DNA of 24,779 bases, taken from positions 1 to 24,779 of the forward strand of contig CALNBT010000115.1 of NCBI GenBank assembly GCA_937874345.1. The letters run 5' to 3'. Below, in pieces: positions 8,448-16,546 of this stretch; within the stretch, counting starts at the first letter, position 1; each line of letters begins with the position of its first letter. This stretch comes from an uncultured Prevotella sp. (GTDB taxonomy: Bacteria > Bacteroidota > Bacteroidia > Bacteroidales > Bacteroidaceae). Made by a program: the position numbers and the translations under genes. The notes beneath the pieces are model-generated. The model was given only the letters and a program-made list of their open reading frames with translations. It was not told the DNA's origin and did no database searches.

Positions 8448-9170
8448 ATGGCCGAAAAGAAACAGAAAGGATTGAATACTAATTCTAATTCCTACACAAT
8501 CATCTATTCAATCGTCATCGTTGTACTCGTTGCGTTTTTACTAGCTTTCGTTTTTCAGGTATTGAAACCGACACAAGATGCGAACGTGGCACTTGATAAG
8601 AAGAAACAGATTTTGTATTCTTTGAATATACGAGGGTTAAACGATATAGATGCAGCTGCAAAATACAATGAAGTTGTTGTGGCTGATGAAATACTAGATA
8701 CAAACGGAAATGTAACCGACAAAGGAACGAAAGGTGGTGAAAAAGCCGGTTTCAAGCTAAATTCCACTGATCTAAAAAATGGCAAGTTAGCTCTTTTCGT
8801 CTGCTACATTGATGGAGAGAACAAATATGTTATACCTGTTTATGGTATGGGCCTCTGGGGCGCCATTAATGGTTACATCGCCATCAATGCTGACAAGCAA
8901 ACTGTTTACGGAGCATATTTCAATCACGATAGTGAAACTGCAGGACTTGGCGCTGAGATTAAAGACAATAAATCTTGGCAAGAGAAATTCCAACATAAAA
9001 AGCTTTTTGGACAAGATACCACACAGATTGCTTTATCTGTCAATAAGAAGATCGATGATCCTGCTACACAAGTTGATGCCGTTACCGGAGCCACACTAAC
9101 GTCTAACGGCGTTACTGAAATGCTGCATAAATGTCTTGGTGAGTATATAGCATTTTTATCTAAGAAATGA
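8448..9170 (+). CDS. nqrC: Na+-translocating NADH:quinone reductase subunit C
   Basis: NqrC carries the second covalent FMN of the complex, on the periplasmic side. One N-terminal membrane helix (about residues 18-38) anchors an FMN-binding domain. The flavinylation motif DAVTGAT is at residues 210-216, so Thr216 should hold the FMN, within VDAVTGATLTSNGV. MGLWGAINGYIAI (134-146) and ETAGLGAEI (163-171) are family hallmarks. The 240-residue length is normal. It lies four bases downstream of nqrB, consistent with a single transcript. Confidence 0.96.
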   Translation: MAEKKQKGLNTNSNSYTIIYSIVIVVLVAFLLAFVFQVLKPTQDANVALDKKKQILYSLNIRGLNDIDAAAKYNEVVVADEILDTNGNVTDKGTKGGEKAGFKLNSTDLKNGKLALFVCYIDGENKYVIPVYGMGLWGAINGYIAINADKQTVYGAYFNHDSETAGLGAEIKDNKSWQEKFQHKKLFGQDTTQIALSVNKKIDDPATQVDAVTGATLTSNGVTEMLHKCLGEYIAFLSKK

Positions 9171-9190
9171 GAATATAAATATAAACGATT

Positions 9191-9817
9191 ATGTCATTAT
9201 TTTCTAAACAAAATAAAGAGGTTTTTACAAATCCTCTGAACCTGGACAACCCTATATTGGTTCAGGTGTTGGGAATTTGTTCTTCTTTGGCAGTAACATC
9301 CCAATTGAAACCTTCAATCGTCATGGGTTTAGCCGTTGCAATTATCACTGCATTTTCAAATATCATTATTTCTATCATTCGGAAATCTATTCCAACAAGA
9401 ATCCGAATCATTGTACAGTTGGTTGTTGTCGCCGCATTAGTGACTATTGTCAGTCAAATCTTAAAGGCTTATTCGTATGATGTCAGTGTACAACTATCTG
9501 TCTATGTCGGATTAATTATAACCAACTGTATATTGATGGGACGTTTGGAAGCTTTTGCAATGTTCAACAAGCCTTGGCCATCATTCTTAGATGGTTTAGG
9601 AAACGGTTTGGGATATGCCATGATTCTTGTTGTTGTCGGGGCTACACGTGAATTGTTGGGCAGGGGATCTCTGTTGGGGTACACTATCATCCCACAATCA
9701 TTTTATGACATGGGTTATATGAATAACGGTATGATGACCATGCCTGCTATGGCATTGATTCTTCTGGGGTGTGTCATTTGGGTGCATCGTGCCTATTTCT
9801 ATAAAGAGCAGAATTAA
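9191..9817 (+). CDS. nqrD: Na+-translocating NADH:quinone reductase subunit D
   Basis: NqrD is a small polytopic membrane subunit (208 residues, about six helices). Cys30 (in LGICSSLAVT) and Cys113 (in TNCILMGR) are at the places where NqrD contributes to the intramembrane iron-sulfur site that NqrD and NqrE share in structures of the Vibrio enzyme. GATRELLGRGSLLG near residue 150 is typical. The inverted-topology similarity to NqrE is visible in the paired cysteine motifs. There is a 20-base gap after nqrC. Confidence 0.96.
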   Translation: MSLFSKQNKEVFTNPLNLDNPILVQVLGICSSLAVTSQLKPSIVMGLAVAIITAFSNIIISIIRKSIPTRIRIIVQLVVVAALVTIVSQILKAYSYDVSVQLSVYVGLIITNCILMGRLEAFAMFNKPWPSFLDGLGNGLGYAMILVVVGATRELLGRGSLLGYTIIPQSFYDMGYMNNGMMTMPAMALILLGCVIWVHRAYFYKEQN

Positions 9818-9844
9818 TTTCTATCGACAGATTATTTGAATTAT

Positions 9845-10453
9845 ATGGAACACATTATATCATTATTTTTCAGGTCGATATTTGTCGACAACATGATTTT
9901 CGCATTCTTTTTGGGAATGTGCTCATTCCTTGCCGTATCAAAGAATGTAAAAACGTCATTTGGATTAGGAATAGCAGTTACTTTTGTCTTGCTTGTAACT
10001 GTCCCTGTTGATTATTTATTGCAAACAAAAGTGTTAGATCCTTTAGGACTGTCATACCTAAGTTTTATTTTGTTCATTGCTGTTATAGCCGGCATGACGC
10101 AGCTTGTTGAGATGGTCGTTGAGAAGTATTCACCATCGTTATATGCATCATTGGGTATTTTCCTACCATTGATAGCCGTCAACTGTGCAATCATGGGTGC
10201 TTCTTTGTTTATGCAACAACGCATTAATTTAGATCCAAGTAATTCACAATATATCGGCAATGTTTGGGATTCGATTGCTTATGCAGTAGGTAGTGGATTA
10301 GGATGGACATTGGCAATTGTATCAATGGGTGCCATTCGAGAGAAATTGCAGTATAGTGATGTTCCGAAACCGCTTCAAGGATTGGGTATCACATTTATTA
10401 CCGTTGGGCTGATGGCCATCGCAATGATGTGTTTTTCAGGTATTAAAATATAA
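9845..10453 (+). CDS. nqrE: Na+-translocating NADH:quinone reductase subunit E
   Basis: NqrE pairs with NqrD in the membrane. The start is taken as the ATG at 9845, giving MEHIISLFFRSIFVDNM, which matches the usual NqrE N-terminus; an in-frame TTG at 9836 would add three residues and is less likely. The protein is then 202 residues. Cys26 (FFLGMCSFLAVS) and Cys114 (AVNCAIMG) are the expected iron-sulfur ligands facing those of NqrD. GWTLAIVSMGAIREK is the family signature near the C-terminal third. It sits 27 bases after nqrD and 6 bases before nqrF. Confidence 0.96.
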   Translation: MEHIISLFFRSIFVDNMIFAFFLGMCSFLAVSKNVKTSFGLGIAVTFVLLVTVPVDYLLQTKVLDPLGLSYLSFILFIAVIAGMTQLVEMVVEKYSPSLYASLGIFLPLIAVNCAIMGASLFMQQRINLDPSNSQYIGNVWDSIAYAVGSGLGWTLAIVSMGAIREKLQYSDVPKPLQGLGITFITVGLMAIAMMCFSGIKI

Positions 10454-10459
10454 TGAATT

Positions 10460-11731
10460 ATGAATCTCAGCTTTATTTTAACCAGCATGGTGGTGTTTCT
10501 TGCTACAATCCTATTGCTTGTCATTATGTTACTTGTAGCAAAAAAATATCTTTCACCCAGTGGAAATGTGAAGATTGTCATCAACGAGGATAAAACATTG
10601 GATGTACAACAAGGTAATTCGATTATGTCCACATTAACCGAAAACGGTATCTATCTGCCTTCGGCATGTGGAGGAAAAGCTAGTTGTGGGCAGTGTAAGA
10701 TTCAAATTTTAGAAGGTGGCGGTGAGGTACTTGATTCTGAACGCGCACACTTTACTCGAAAAGAAGTCAAGGAGCATTGGCATCTAGGATGCCAATGCAA
10801 GGTAAGAAGCGACATGAAAGTACGTGTTCCAGAAAGTGTTCTTGGGGTAAAAGAGTGGGAATGTACCGTCATCAGCAACAAGAATGTATCCAGTTTCATT
10901 AAGGAATTCAAGGTTGCTCTACCAGCTGGCGAACACATGGATTTCATCCCAGGTTCATACGCCCAGATTAATATCCCAGCTTATGATTCAATCGATTATG
11001 ATAAAGACTTCGACAAGAGCGATATTGGAGAGGAATATTTACCTTCCTGGGAAAAATTCAATTTACTTTCATTAAAAGCCCATAACCCAGAAGCGACTGT
11101 TCGAGCTTACTCTATGGCGAATTATCCAGATGAAGGCGATATCATCACACTGACCGTCCGCATTGCAACCACACCTTTCAAACCACGCCCTCAAGTGGGA
11201 TTTCTGGACGTTCCCACCGGCATTGCATCCAGTTACATCTTCTCGTTGAAGCCGGGAGACAAAGTTACCATGAGCGGTCCATATGGAGATTTCCATCCAA
11301 TATTAAATTCAAAGAAAGAAATGATTTGGGCTGGTGGCGGTGCAGGTATGGCTCCTTTACGCAGTCAGATTATGTATATGCTCAAAACGCTTCACACTGT
11401 TGATCGAGAAATGCATTTCTTCTATGGAGCTCGTTCTTTGAGTGAAGCTTTCTTCTTGGAAGATTTTCATGAATTGGAAAAAGAATATCCTAATTTCCAT
11501 TTTCATCTTGCTCTTGACCGGCCAGATCCATTGGCAGATGCTGCAGCTGTTCCATACATGCCAGGTTTTGTTCACCAGGTAATGCTAGACTCTTATCTTG
11601 ATAAGCATCAAGCCCCAGAGGATATAGAGTATTATATGTGTGGTCCAGGCCCAATGATGAATGCCGTGTTAAAGATGCTGGACAGTTTAGGAGTTGATTC
11701 TGAATCGATCTTATTCGACGATTTTGGATAA
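10460..11731 (+). CDS. nqrF: Na+-translocating NADH:quinone reductase subunit F (NADH-oxidising)
   Basis: NqrF is the electron entry subunit. A single N-terminal membrane helix (about residues 5-27) is followed by a ferredoxin-like domain whose 2Fe-2S ligands are Cys70, Cys76, Cys79 and Cys111, the same numbering as in Vibrio. The FAD domain carries RAYSMA (215-220). The NADH domain carries GGGAGMAPL (292-300) and CGPGPMM (394-400). At 423 residues, ending in FDDFG, it is full length. It closes the nqr operon and is followed 20 bases later by an intrinsic terminator. Confidence 0.97.
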   Translation: MNLSFILTSMVVFLATILLLVIMLLVAKKYLSPSGNVKIVINEDKTLDVQQGNSIMSTLTENGIYLPSACGGKASCGQCKIQILEGGGEVLDSERAHFTRKEVKEHWHLGCQCKVRSDMKVRVPESVLGVKEWECTVISNKNVSSFIKEFKVALPAGEHMDFIPGSYAQINIPAYDSIDYDKDFDKSDIGEEYLPSWEKFNLLSLKAHNPEATVRAYSMANYPDEGDIITLTVRIATTPFKPRPQVGFLDVPTGIASSYIFSLKPGDKVTMSGPYGDFHPILNSKKEMIWAGGGAGMAPLRSQIMYMLKTLHTVDREMHFFYGARSLSEAFFLEDFHELEKEYPNFHFHLALDRPDPLADAAAVPYMPGFVHQVMLDSYLDKHQAPEDIEYYMCGPGPMMNAVLKMLDSLGVDSESILFDDFG

Positions 11732-11751
11732 CAACGCTCATGGTTCATTTG

Positions 11752-11782
11752 AAAGAGCGGCAATCAAATTTGTCGCTTTTTT
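11752..11782 (+). terminator. Intrinsic terminator of the nqr operon
   Basis: Bases 11752-11763 pair with 11770-11781 in a stem with two G-U pairs around the loop TCAAAT. The right arm runs into TTTTTT at 11777-11782. It lies 20 bases after the nqrF stop. Confidence 0.85.
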
Positions 11783-11833
11783 AGTGGATGACTGCAGATA
11801 ATAAAACCTATCCCTTATTGGAAGCTGATGTCC

Positions 11834-11886
11834 CTAAACCAGAGATACATGATTATTCATCAACGGTTTAGAAAGGTCTGTTTTTT
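11834..11886 (+). repeat. Nested inverted repeat followed by a T-run
   Basis: CTAAACC (11834-11840) pairs perfectly with GGTTTAG (11865-11871). Within the 24-base loop, ATGA (11849-11852) pairs with TCAT (11857-11860). An alternative pairing of CAGA (11840-11843) with TCTG (11877-11880) would sit directly before TTTTTT (11881-11886). It could be a second, weaker terminator or a small structured RNA. Confidence 0.4.
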
Positions 11887-11905
11887 CTGTCCTGAATATC
11901 TATTT

Positions 11906-11943
11906 GCAATATCATTGACATTGACAATCAATATCAATGATAT
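11906..11943. repeat. Palindromic intergenic element, copy 2
   Basis: A 15-bp stem (11909-11923 with 11929-11943) with one C-A mismatch surrounds a 5-base loop. Its 12-base arm core differs from that of the perR-tamB element (1234-1262) by one base per arm, and both copies are preceded by GCAATATC (11906-11913 here, 1215-1222 there). A second GCAATATC follows at 11950-11957. Confidence 0.6.
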
Positions 11944-12400
11944 CGGACCGCAATATCAATAGGTTTGTTATTCAATATGAATGGTATTGTTTATTTTGTA
12001 TGATTACCCATAGATTTTAATCTATAACGACTGTACATAATAGCTTTATCATATTCAAATATTGTTAGTCAGTAAACATAAAAAAGGAACATCAACTGAC
12101 TGATATCATGTACTGAAATAAGTTATATCGGTGTCCTGAATTCAAAAAGAATTACCCATTTATGATGATCTTGTGCGCTGTTTTTGAAGAAATAAAATAG
12201 GATTTTATGTTCCGTCAGATAAAAGTCTGGTTTTTATTGCTAATATGGCTTAAAAACGTTTTTTTTTGAATTAATATCGTTTTGAGTCAAAAAAAAGATG
12301 TAATTTTACACGTTCAAAAATATCCTAAAACGTCTTAAATCGAAAATAAATGCCTTTAGCGCTGATTTGAAAGAGAAATTTGATAAATAAATAATAATAA

Positions 12401-15004
12401 ATGGACGAAAATCAAACGATTGATCAAGACCGGATCATTAAAATAAATATTGAAGACGAGATGAAGTCTTCATACATCGATTATTCGATGTCGGTTATTG
12501 TGGCTCGTGCTTTGCCCGATGTACGTGATGGATTTAAGCCAGTACATCGTCGAATACTCTATGGAATGTTAGGTATTGGCAACACTAGTGACAAGCCTTA
12601 TAAAAAATGTGCACGTGTAGTAGGCGAGGTGCTGGGTAAGTATCACCCACATGGTGACAGTTCTGTTTACGGTGCTTTGGTTAGATTGGCCCAAGATTGG
12701 AATATGCGCTATACCCTTGTTGACGGACAAGGTAACTTTGGTAGCGTTGACGGTGACTCTGCAGCTGCTATGAGGTACACAGAGTGTCGCTTGTCAAAGA
12801 TGGGTGAGCATATCATGGACGACTTGGAAAAAGATACGGTCGACATGTCAAATAACTTTGACGATACGCTCCAAGAACCAACAGTGATGCCGACGAGAAT
12901 TCCAAATCTTTTGGTAAACGGAGGAAATGGAATCGCTGTAGGAATGGCCACCAACATGCCTACCCATAATTTGGGAGAGGTTATAGACGGTTGTTGCGCA
13001 TACATTGACAATCCGGAGATTGAACTCGAGGAATTAATGACCTATATTCAGGCTCCAGATTTCCCTACAGGTGGTTATATCTATGGCTTGCAAGGTGTGA
13101 AGGATGCATATGAGACCGGCCGCGGCAGAATCATTATGCGTGCTAAAGCCGAGATTGAAAATGATGAAAGTCATGACAAGATTGTTATAACAGAGATCCC
13201 ATATGGCGTTAACAAGCAACAGTTGATTGAATATATTGCCAGTCTTGTAAAAGAAGGTAAGTTGGATGGTATTTCAAATGCCAACGATGAATCCGGCAGA
13301 CAAGGTATGCGCATTGTGATTGACATCCGCAAAGATGCCAATGCAAATGTGGTATTGAACAAACTATTCAAGATGACTGCTTTGCAAAGCTCGTTCTCTG
13401 TGAATAATATCGCTTTGGTTAAGGGGCGCCCACGTTTGTTGAGCTTGAAGGAATGCGTGAAGTATTTTGTTGAACATCGTCATGATGTTACGATTCGTAG
13501 AACGAAATTTGACTTGAAGAAAGCTCAAGAACGTGCTCACATCTTGGAAGGCTTGATCATTGCCTGTGATAACATTGACGAAGTTGTTCACATTATTCGC
13601 GGTAGCAAGACTCCCTCAGAAGCTCAGAGAAATCTCGAAACTCGCTTTGAGTTAGATGATTTACAGAGCAAGGCCATTGTAGATATGCGTCTTTCCCAGC
13701 TAACGGGATTACGTATGGATCAGTTGCATGCAGAATTTGATGAGCTTCAGAAGCAAATTTCATATTTGCAAAGTATTTTGACGGATCCAGAGTTATGCAA
13801 GCAGGTAATGAAAGACGAATTGATTGAAGTCAAGGATAAGTATGGCGATGCTCGTCGTACAATGATCATTCCTTCTGAACATGAATTCAATGCAGAAGAT
13901 TTCTATCCAAATGATCCTGTTGTCATTACTGTTAGTCATTTAGGTTATATCAAACGTACGCCATTGTCTGATTTCCATGAACAAGGACGTGGCGGAGTTG
14001 GTTCCAAAGGTGCTAGTCATCGTGATCAAGATTTCACGGAATTTATTTACCAGGCAACAATGCATCAGACCATGTTGTTCTTTACCAAGAAGGGACGTTG
14101 CTATTGGCTGAAATGTTATAATATTCCAGAAGGAACCAAAGATGCAAAAGGACGCGCTATCCAGAATTTGCTGAATGTTGAAAGCGATGATTCGGTCAAT
14201 GCGATCCTTCGACTCAAAGGCTTGGAAGATGAGAATTTCATTAATTCACATTTCGTTGTTTTTGCTACCAAGAACGGTACCGTGAAGAAGACAAGTCTTG
14301 AAGCATATTCTCGTCCCCGCACAAATGGAGTCATTGCTATTGGCATTGCAGAAGATGATGAAGTCGTGGATGTAAGATTGACTAATGGCAAAAATGAGCT
14401 GATTTTGGCTAATCGCAATGGCCGAGCAGTTCGATTTGACGAGGATACGATCCGAGTGATGGGACGTACCGCTACTGGCGTTCGTGGAATTCGCCTTGAT
14501 GATGATGGCAATGATGCCGTAGTTGGCATGATTGTTGTAAATGATCCAATTCAGGAGACTGTTATGGTTGTTAGTGAAAATGGCTATGGAAAAAGATCTT
14601 TGGTTGAGGATTATCGTAAGACAAATAGAGGTGGAAAAGGTGTGAAAACCTTGAATATAACAGAAAAGACGGGTCGTTTGGTTGCTATAAAAGTCGTTAC
14701 AGACGAAAACGATTTAATGATTATCAACAAGAGTGGTATCGTTATTCGCTTAGCAGTTTCAGAATGTAGAACCATGGGACGTGCAACACAAGGAGTCAGA
14801 CTAATTAATCTAACAAAAAAGAATGATGTTATTGCGAGTGTATGCAAAACAATGAGTTCGGAATTCGCAGAAGAATTGGAAGAAAAAAATCGTTCTAAAT
14901 CAAGCAATCTTCAAGACATCATTCAAGAGGAAGAGTCTGAAGAACAGAATGAACAAACTGACCAACCTCTTGTAGATTTTGATGATGAAATTAACGAAGA
15001 ATAA
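12401..15004 (+). CDS. gyrA: DNA gyrase subunit A
   Basis: GyrA cuts and rejoins DNA in the GyrA2GyrB2 enzyme that introduces negative supercoils. At 867 residues it has the usual length. The breakage-reunion domain shows PVHRRILYGM (47-56), KYHPHGDSSVYG (80-91) and the catalytic tyrosine Y126 in AAAMRYTE, equivalent to E. coli Tyr122. The C-terminal beta-pinwheel begins near residue 510; the blade-1 GyrA box is degenerate, QGRGGVG (528-534), and a second box-like NRGGKG is at 742-747. A glutamate-rich acidic tail follows. The quinolone position equal to E. coli Ser83 is Ser87 (unchanged), while the position of Asp87 is Gly91. GyrA is preferred over ParC because of the box, the tail and the length. 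A TPR gene follows after 26 bases. Confidence 0.96.
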   Translation: MDENQTIDQDRIIKINIEDEMKSSYIDYSMSVIVARALPDVRDGFKPVHRRILYGMLGIGNTSDKPYKKCARVVGEVLGKYHPHGDSSVYGALVRLAQDWNMRYTLVDGQGNFGSVDGDSAAAMRYTECRLSKMGEHIMDDLEKDTVDMSNNFDDTLQEPTVMPTRIPNLLVNGGNGIAVGMATNMPTHNLGEVIDGCCAYIDNPEIELEELMTYIQAPDFPTGGYIYGLQGVKDAYETGRGRIIMRAKAEIENDESHDKIVITEIPYGVNKQQLIEYIASLVKEGKLDGISNANDESGRQGMRIVIDIRKDANANVVLNKLFKMTALQSSFSVNNIALVKGRPRLLSLKECVKYFVEHRHDVTIRRTKFDLKKAQERAHILEGLIIACDNIDEVVHIIRGSKTPSEAQRNLETRFELDDLQSKAIVDMRLSQLTGLRMDQLHAEFDELQKQISYLQSILTDPELCKQVMKDELIEVKDKYGDARRTMIIPSEHEFNAEDFYPNDPVVITVSHLGYIKRTPLSDFHEQGRGGVGSKGASHRDQDFTEFIYQATMHQTMLFFTKKGRCYWLKCYNIPEGTKDAKGRAIQNLLNVESDDSVNAILRLKGLEDENFINSHFVVFATKNGTVKKTSLEAYSRPRTNGVIAIGIAEDDEVVDVRLTNGKNELILANRNGRAVRFDEDTIRVMGRTATGVRGIRLDDDGNDAVVGMIVVNDPIQETVMVVSENGYGKRSLVEDYRKTNRGGKGVKTLNITEKTGRLVAIKVVTDENDLMIINKSGIVIRLAVSECRTMGRATQGVRLINLTKKNDVIASVCKTMSSEFAEELEEKNRSKSSNLQDIIQEEESEEQNEQTDQPLVDFDDEINEE

Positions 15005-15030
15005 TATTTAATCCTTACAACAAACAGAGT

Positions 15031-16257
15031 ATGAAGAAATTAATGATCATCGCAATGATGGTACTAGGTACCTCATCTGTATTTGCAAAAGATAGTGATG
15101 CACTAAAAGCCATTATGTCAGCAAAAACATTTGTCGAGGCCCAAAATTTGATAAATTCAAGTTTATCACAAATGCAAGGCAACGAGGAAATAGCTAAAGC
15201 TTACAATAAATTGGTCGATTTAGCTTTAGACAAGGTTAACAAGGAGCAGGCTATTATCGATAAGAACATGTTGAACCAACAGCTTAAACAGGGCGAGCAA
15301 CAAAAGTATGACACTATTGGCTACTATAATGCTATTTATGATGCAGTACAGTCTGGTTTGGAGTGCGAAAAGTATGATATTATGCCAAACTTAAAAGGAA
15401 GTATCAAGCCGAAATTTCATAAACCAAATCAAGAGCGTTTGTTTAACTTGCGCTTGCAGCTAATTAATGCAGGACAAGACGCAGGAAATAAGCAAATTAA
15501 AGAAGAAGCACTAAAGAATTTTGGGATGTATGTCTCTTCATCTGCATCTAGTTTGTTTAAGGATGTTGCAAATAAGCCTGCTTACGATCAATATCTTGGA
15601 GAGGTTGCTCGAGTAGCAACAGTATATGCTTATCAAGATAAGAAACTTGATTTAGCCAACCAATATTGTGATATTGCTTTACAAGACACGGCCAAAGCCC
15701 TTCATAAGGAAGCTATTAGTTTGAAGTCATATCTACTTACTCAAGGCTTATCTTCAAAAGCTGATTCATTGAAAGCTGTAGAAACCTTAAAAGAGCTGTA
15801 TGTTAAGGAAAATGGTGATGATCAGATTTTCTCTATTTTAAGTTCTATGTATAGCAACATGAATAACAAGACTGAAATGACGAATCTCATCAATGAAAAA
15901 CTTCAGAAAGACCCAAATAACTTTAATGCATTGGCAATGAAAGGACAGTCTGAGATGAATGCCGGAAAATGGGATGATGCTATTGCCAGTTTTAAAAAGG
16001 CTTCTGCAGCAAACGAAAAGGATGCTCTTGTGTTGACCTATATTGGTTTCTGCCTAAATTCAAAAGCTGCAGCTTTAAATAATGCTGCAGAACAACAGAA
16101 GTTGTATACAGAATCGATGGGGTATCTCGAAAAAGCACGTAGCAATGATCCAAACAGAGAGCATGCAAACTGGAGCTATCCACTTTATCAATGCTATTAT
16201 ACTTTGTATGGTGCAAACGATAGTCGCACCAAAGCATTGGAAAGCATGAACAAATAG
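15031..16257 (+). CDS. Exported tetratricopeptide-repeat protein downstream of gyrA
   Basis: This 408-residue protein starts with a clear Sec signal peptide (KK, hydrophobic stretch, cleavage expected after VFA at about residue 19), so it should act in the periplasm or envelope. The body is helical with TPR units; the clearest lies around residues 293-326 (PNNFNALAMKGQSEMNAGKW onward). TPRs mediate protein-protein contacts; no enzyme motif is visible. It lies 26 bases after gyrA and ends at a strong terminator, so it is probably co-transcribed with gyrA, an arrangement I recall as common in Bacteroidales. It resembles the next gene in length, repeat layout and a C-terminal WSxPLYxxY motif, which suggests an old tandem duplication. 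The specific function is unknown. Confidence 0.85.
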   Translation: MKKLMIIAMMVLGTSSVFAKDSDALKAIMSAKTFVEAQNLINSSLSQMQGNEEIAKAYNKLVDLALDKVNKEQAIIDKNMLNQQLKQGEQQKYDTIGYYNAIYDAVQSGLECEKYDIMPNLKGSIKPKFHKPNQERLFNLRLQLINAGQDAGNKQIKEEALKNFGMYVSSSASSLFKDVANKPAYDQYLGEVARVATVYAYQDKKLDLANQYCDIALQDTAKALHKEAISLKSYLLTQGLSSKADSLKAVETLKELYVKENGDDQIFSILSSMYSNMNNKTEMTNLINEKLQKDPNNFNALAMKGQSEMNAGKWDDAIASFKKASAANEKDALVLTYIGFCLNSKAAALNNAAEQQKLYTESMGYLEKARSNDPNREHANWSYPLYQCYYTLYGANDSRTKALESMNK

Positions 16258-16278
16258 AAGATTATTAGATAAAATAGC

Positions 16279-16315
16279 CAGGAGATGCTTTTTCAAAAGT
16301 GTCTCCTGTTTTGTT
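16279..16315 (+). terminator. Intrinsic terminator after the first TPR gene
   Basis: CAGGAGA (16279-16285) pairs with TCTCCTG (16302-16308), and the stem continues inward through two G-U pairs and CTTT/AAAG to a 4-base loop, giving about 13 pairs. TTTTGTTTT follows directly. It ends the gyrA-TPR transcript. Confidence 0.88.
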
Positions 16316-16427
16316 TTATATACCCGAAAAAATGCTGTTGCGTTATTCAAGCATTGCAATTGGTTTGATTCTTCAAGGAAATAATGTTAAGTTTTGATTT
16401 AAACTAGCTAGGAAAACAGTTTTTTCG

Positions 16428-16435
16428 TATATTTG
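16428..16435 (+). promoter_or_regulatory. Probable -7 promoter element for the second TPR gene/helicase unit
   Basis: TATATTTG is an exact TAnnTTTG match followed by CA, as is common in Bacteroidota promoters. No good TTTG lies at the usual -33 distance. Transcription would begin near 16442, giving a leader of about 105 bases before the ATG at 16547. Confidence 0.5.
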
Positions 16436-16546
16436 CATATAGTTAATGAATTTAGGTAACCGTATTATCATTCATTCAAGTTGTTTCTTTTTCAGAACAT
16501 AATTTTTTTGAATCATTAGGACAATCTTTCATAACATCATAGCCAA

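Larger units (their letters stand above)
11732..12400. other. 669-base non-coding gap between nqrF and gyrA
   Basis: No reading frame with coding character is visible on either strand. The gap contains the nqr terminator (11752-11782), a nested inverted repeat followed by T6 (11834-11886), a palindromic element related to one near perR (11906-11943), the 16-base palindrome ATAGATTTTAATCTAT (12010-12025), a weak TTAGTCAGT/ACTGACTGA stem (12065-12103), and a short stem with a following T-run (12215-12235). A possible degenerate -7 element, TAATTTTA, lies at 12301-12308, about 90 bases before gyrA. A small RNA or a long gyrA leader is possible but unproven. Confidence 0.6.

Noticed and set aside
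9836..9844. TTG start extending NqrE by three residues
   Set aside because: The ATG at 9845 gives the family-typical N-terminus with Cys26 at the same number as in Vibrio NqrE.
5926..11731. Rnf complex as an alternative to Nqr
   Set aside because: The subunit set has NqrA and an NqrF with C70/C76/C79/C111 plus FAD and NADH motifs; Rnf would have RnfB and RnfC ferredoxin subunits instead.
12010..12025. ATAGATTTTAATCTAT as a defined operator
   Set aside because: A 16-base AT-rich palindrome about 375 bases upstream of gyrA is not specific enough to assign to any regulator.
14116..14529. 137-codon open frame on the minus strand inside gyrA
   Set aside because: It is antisense to well-conserved gyrA coding sequence and its translation has no recognisable domain; it is a shadow frame.
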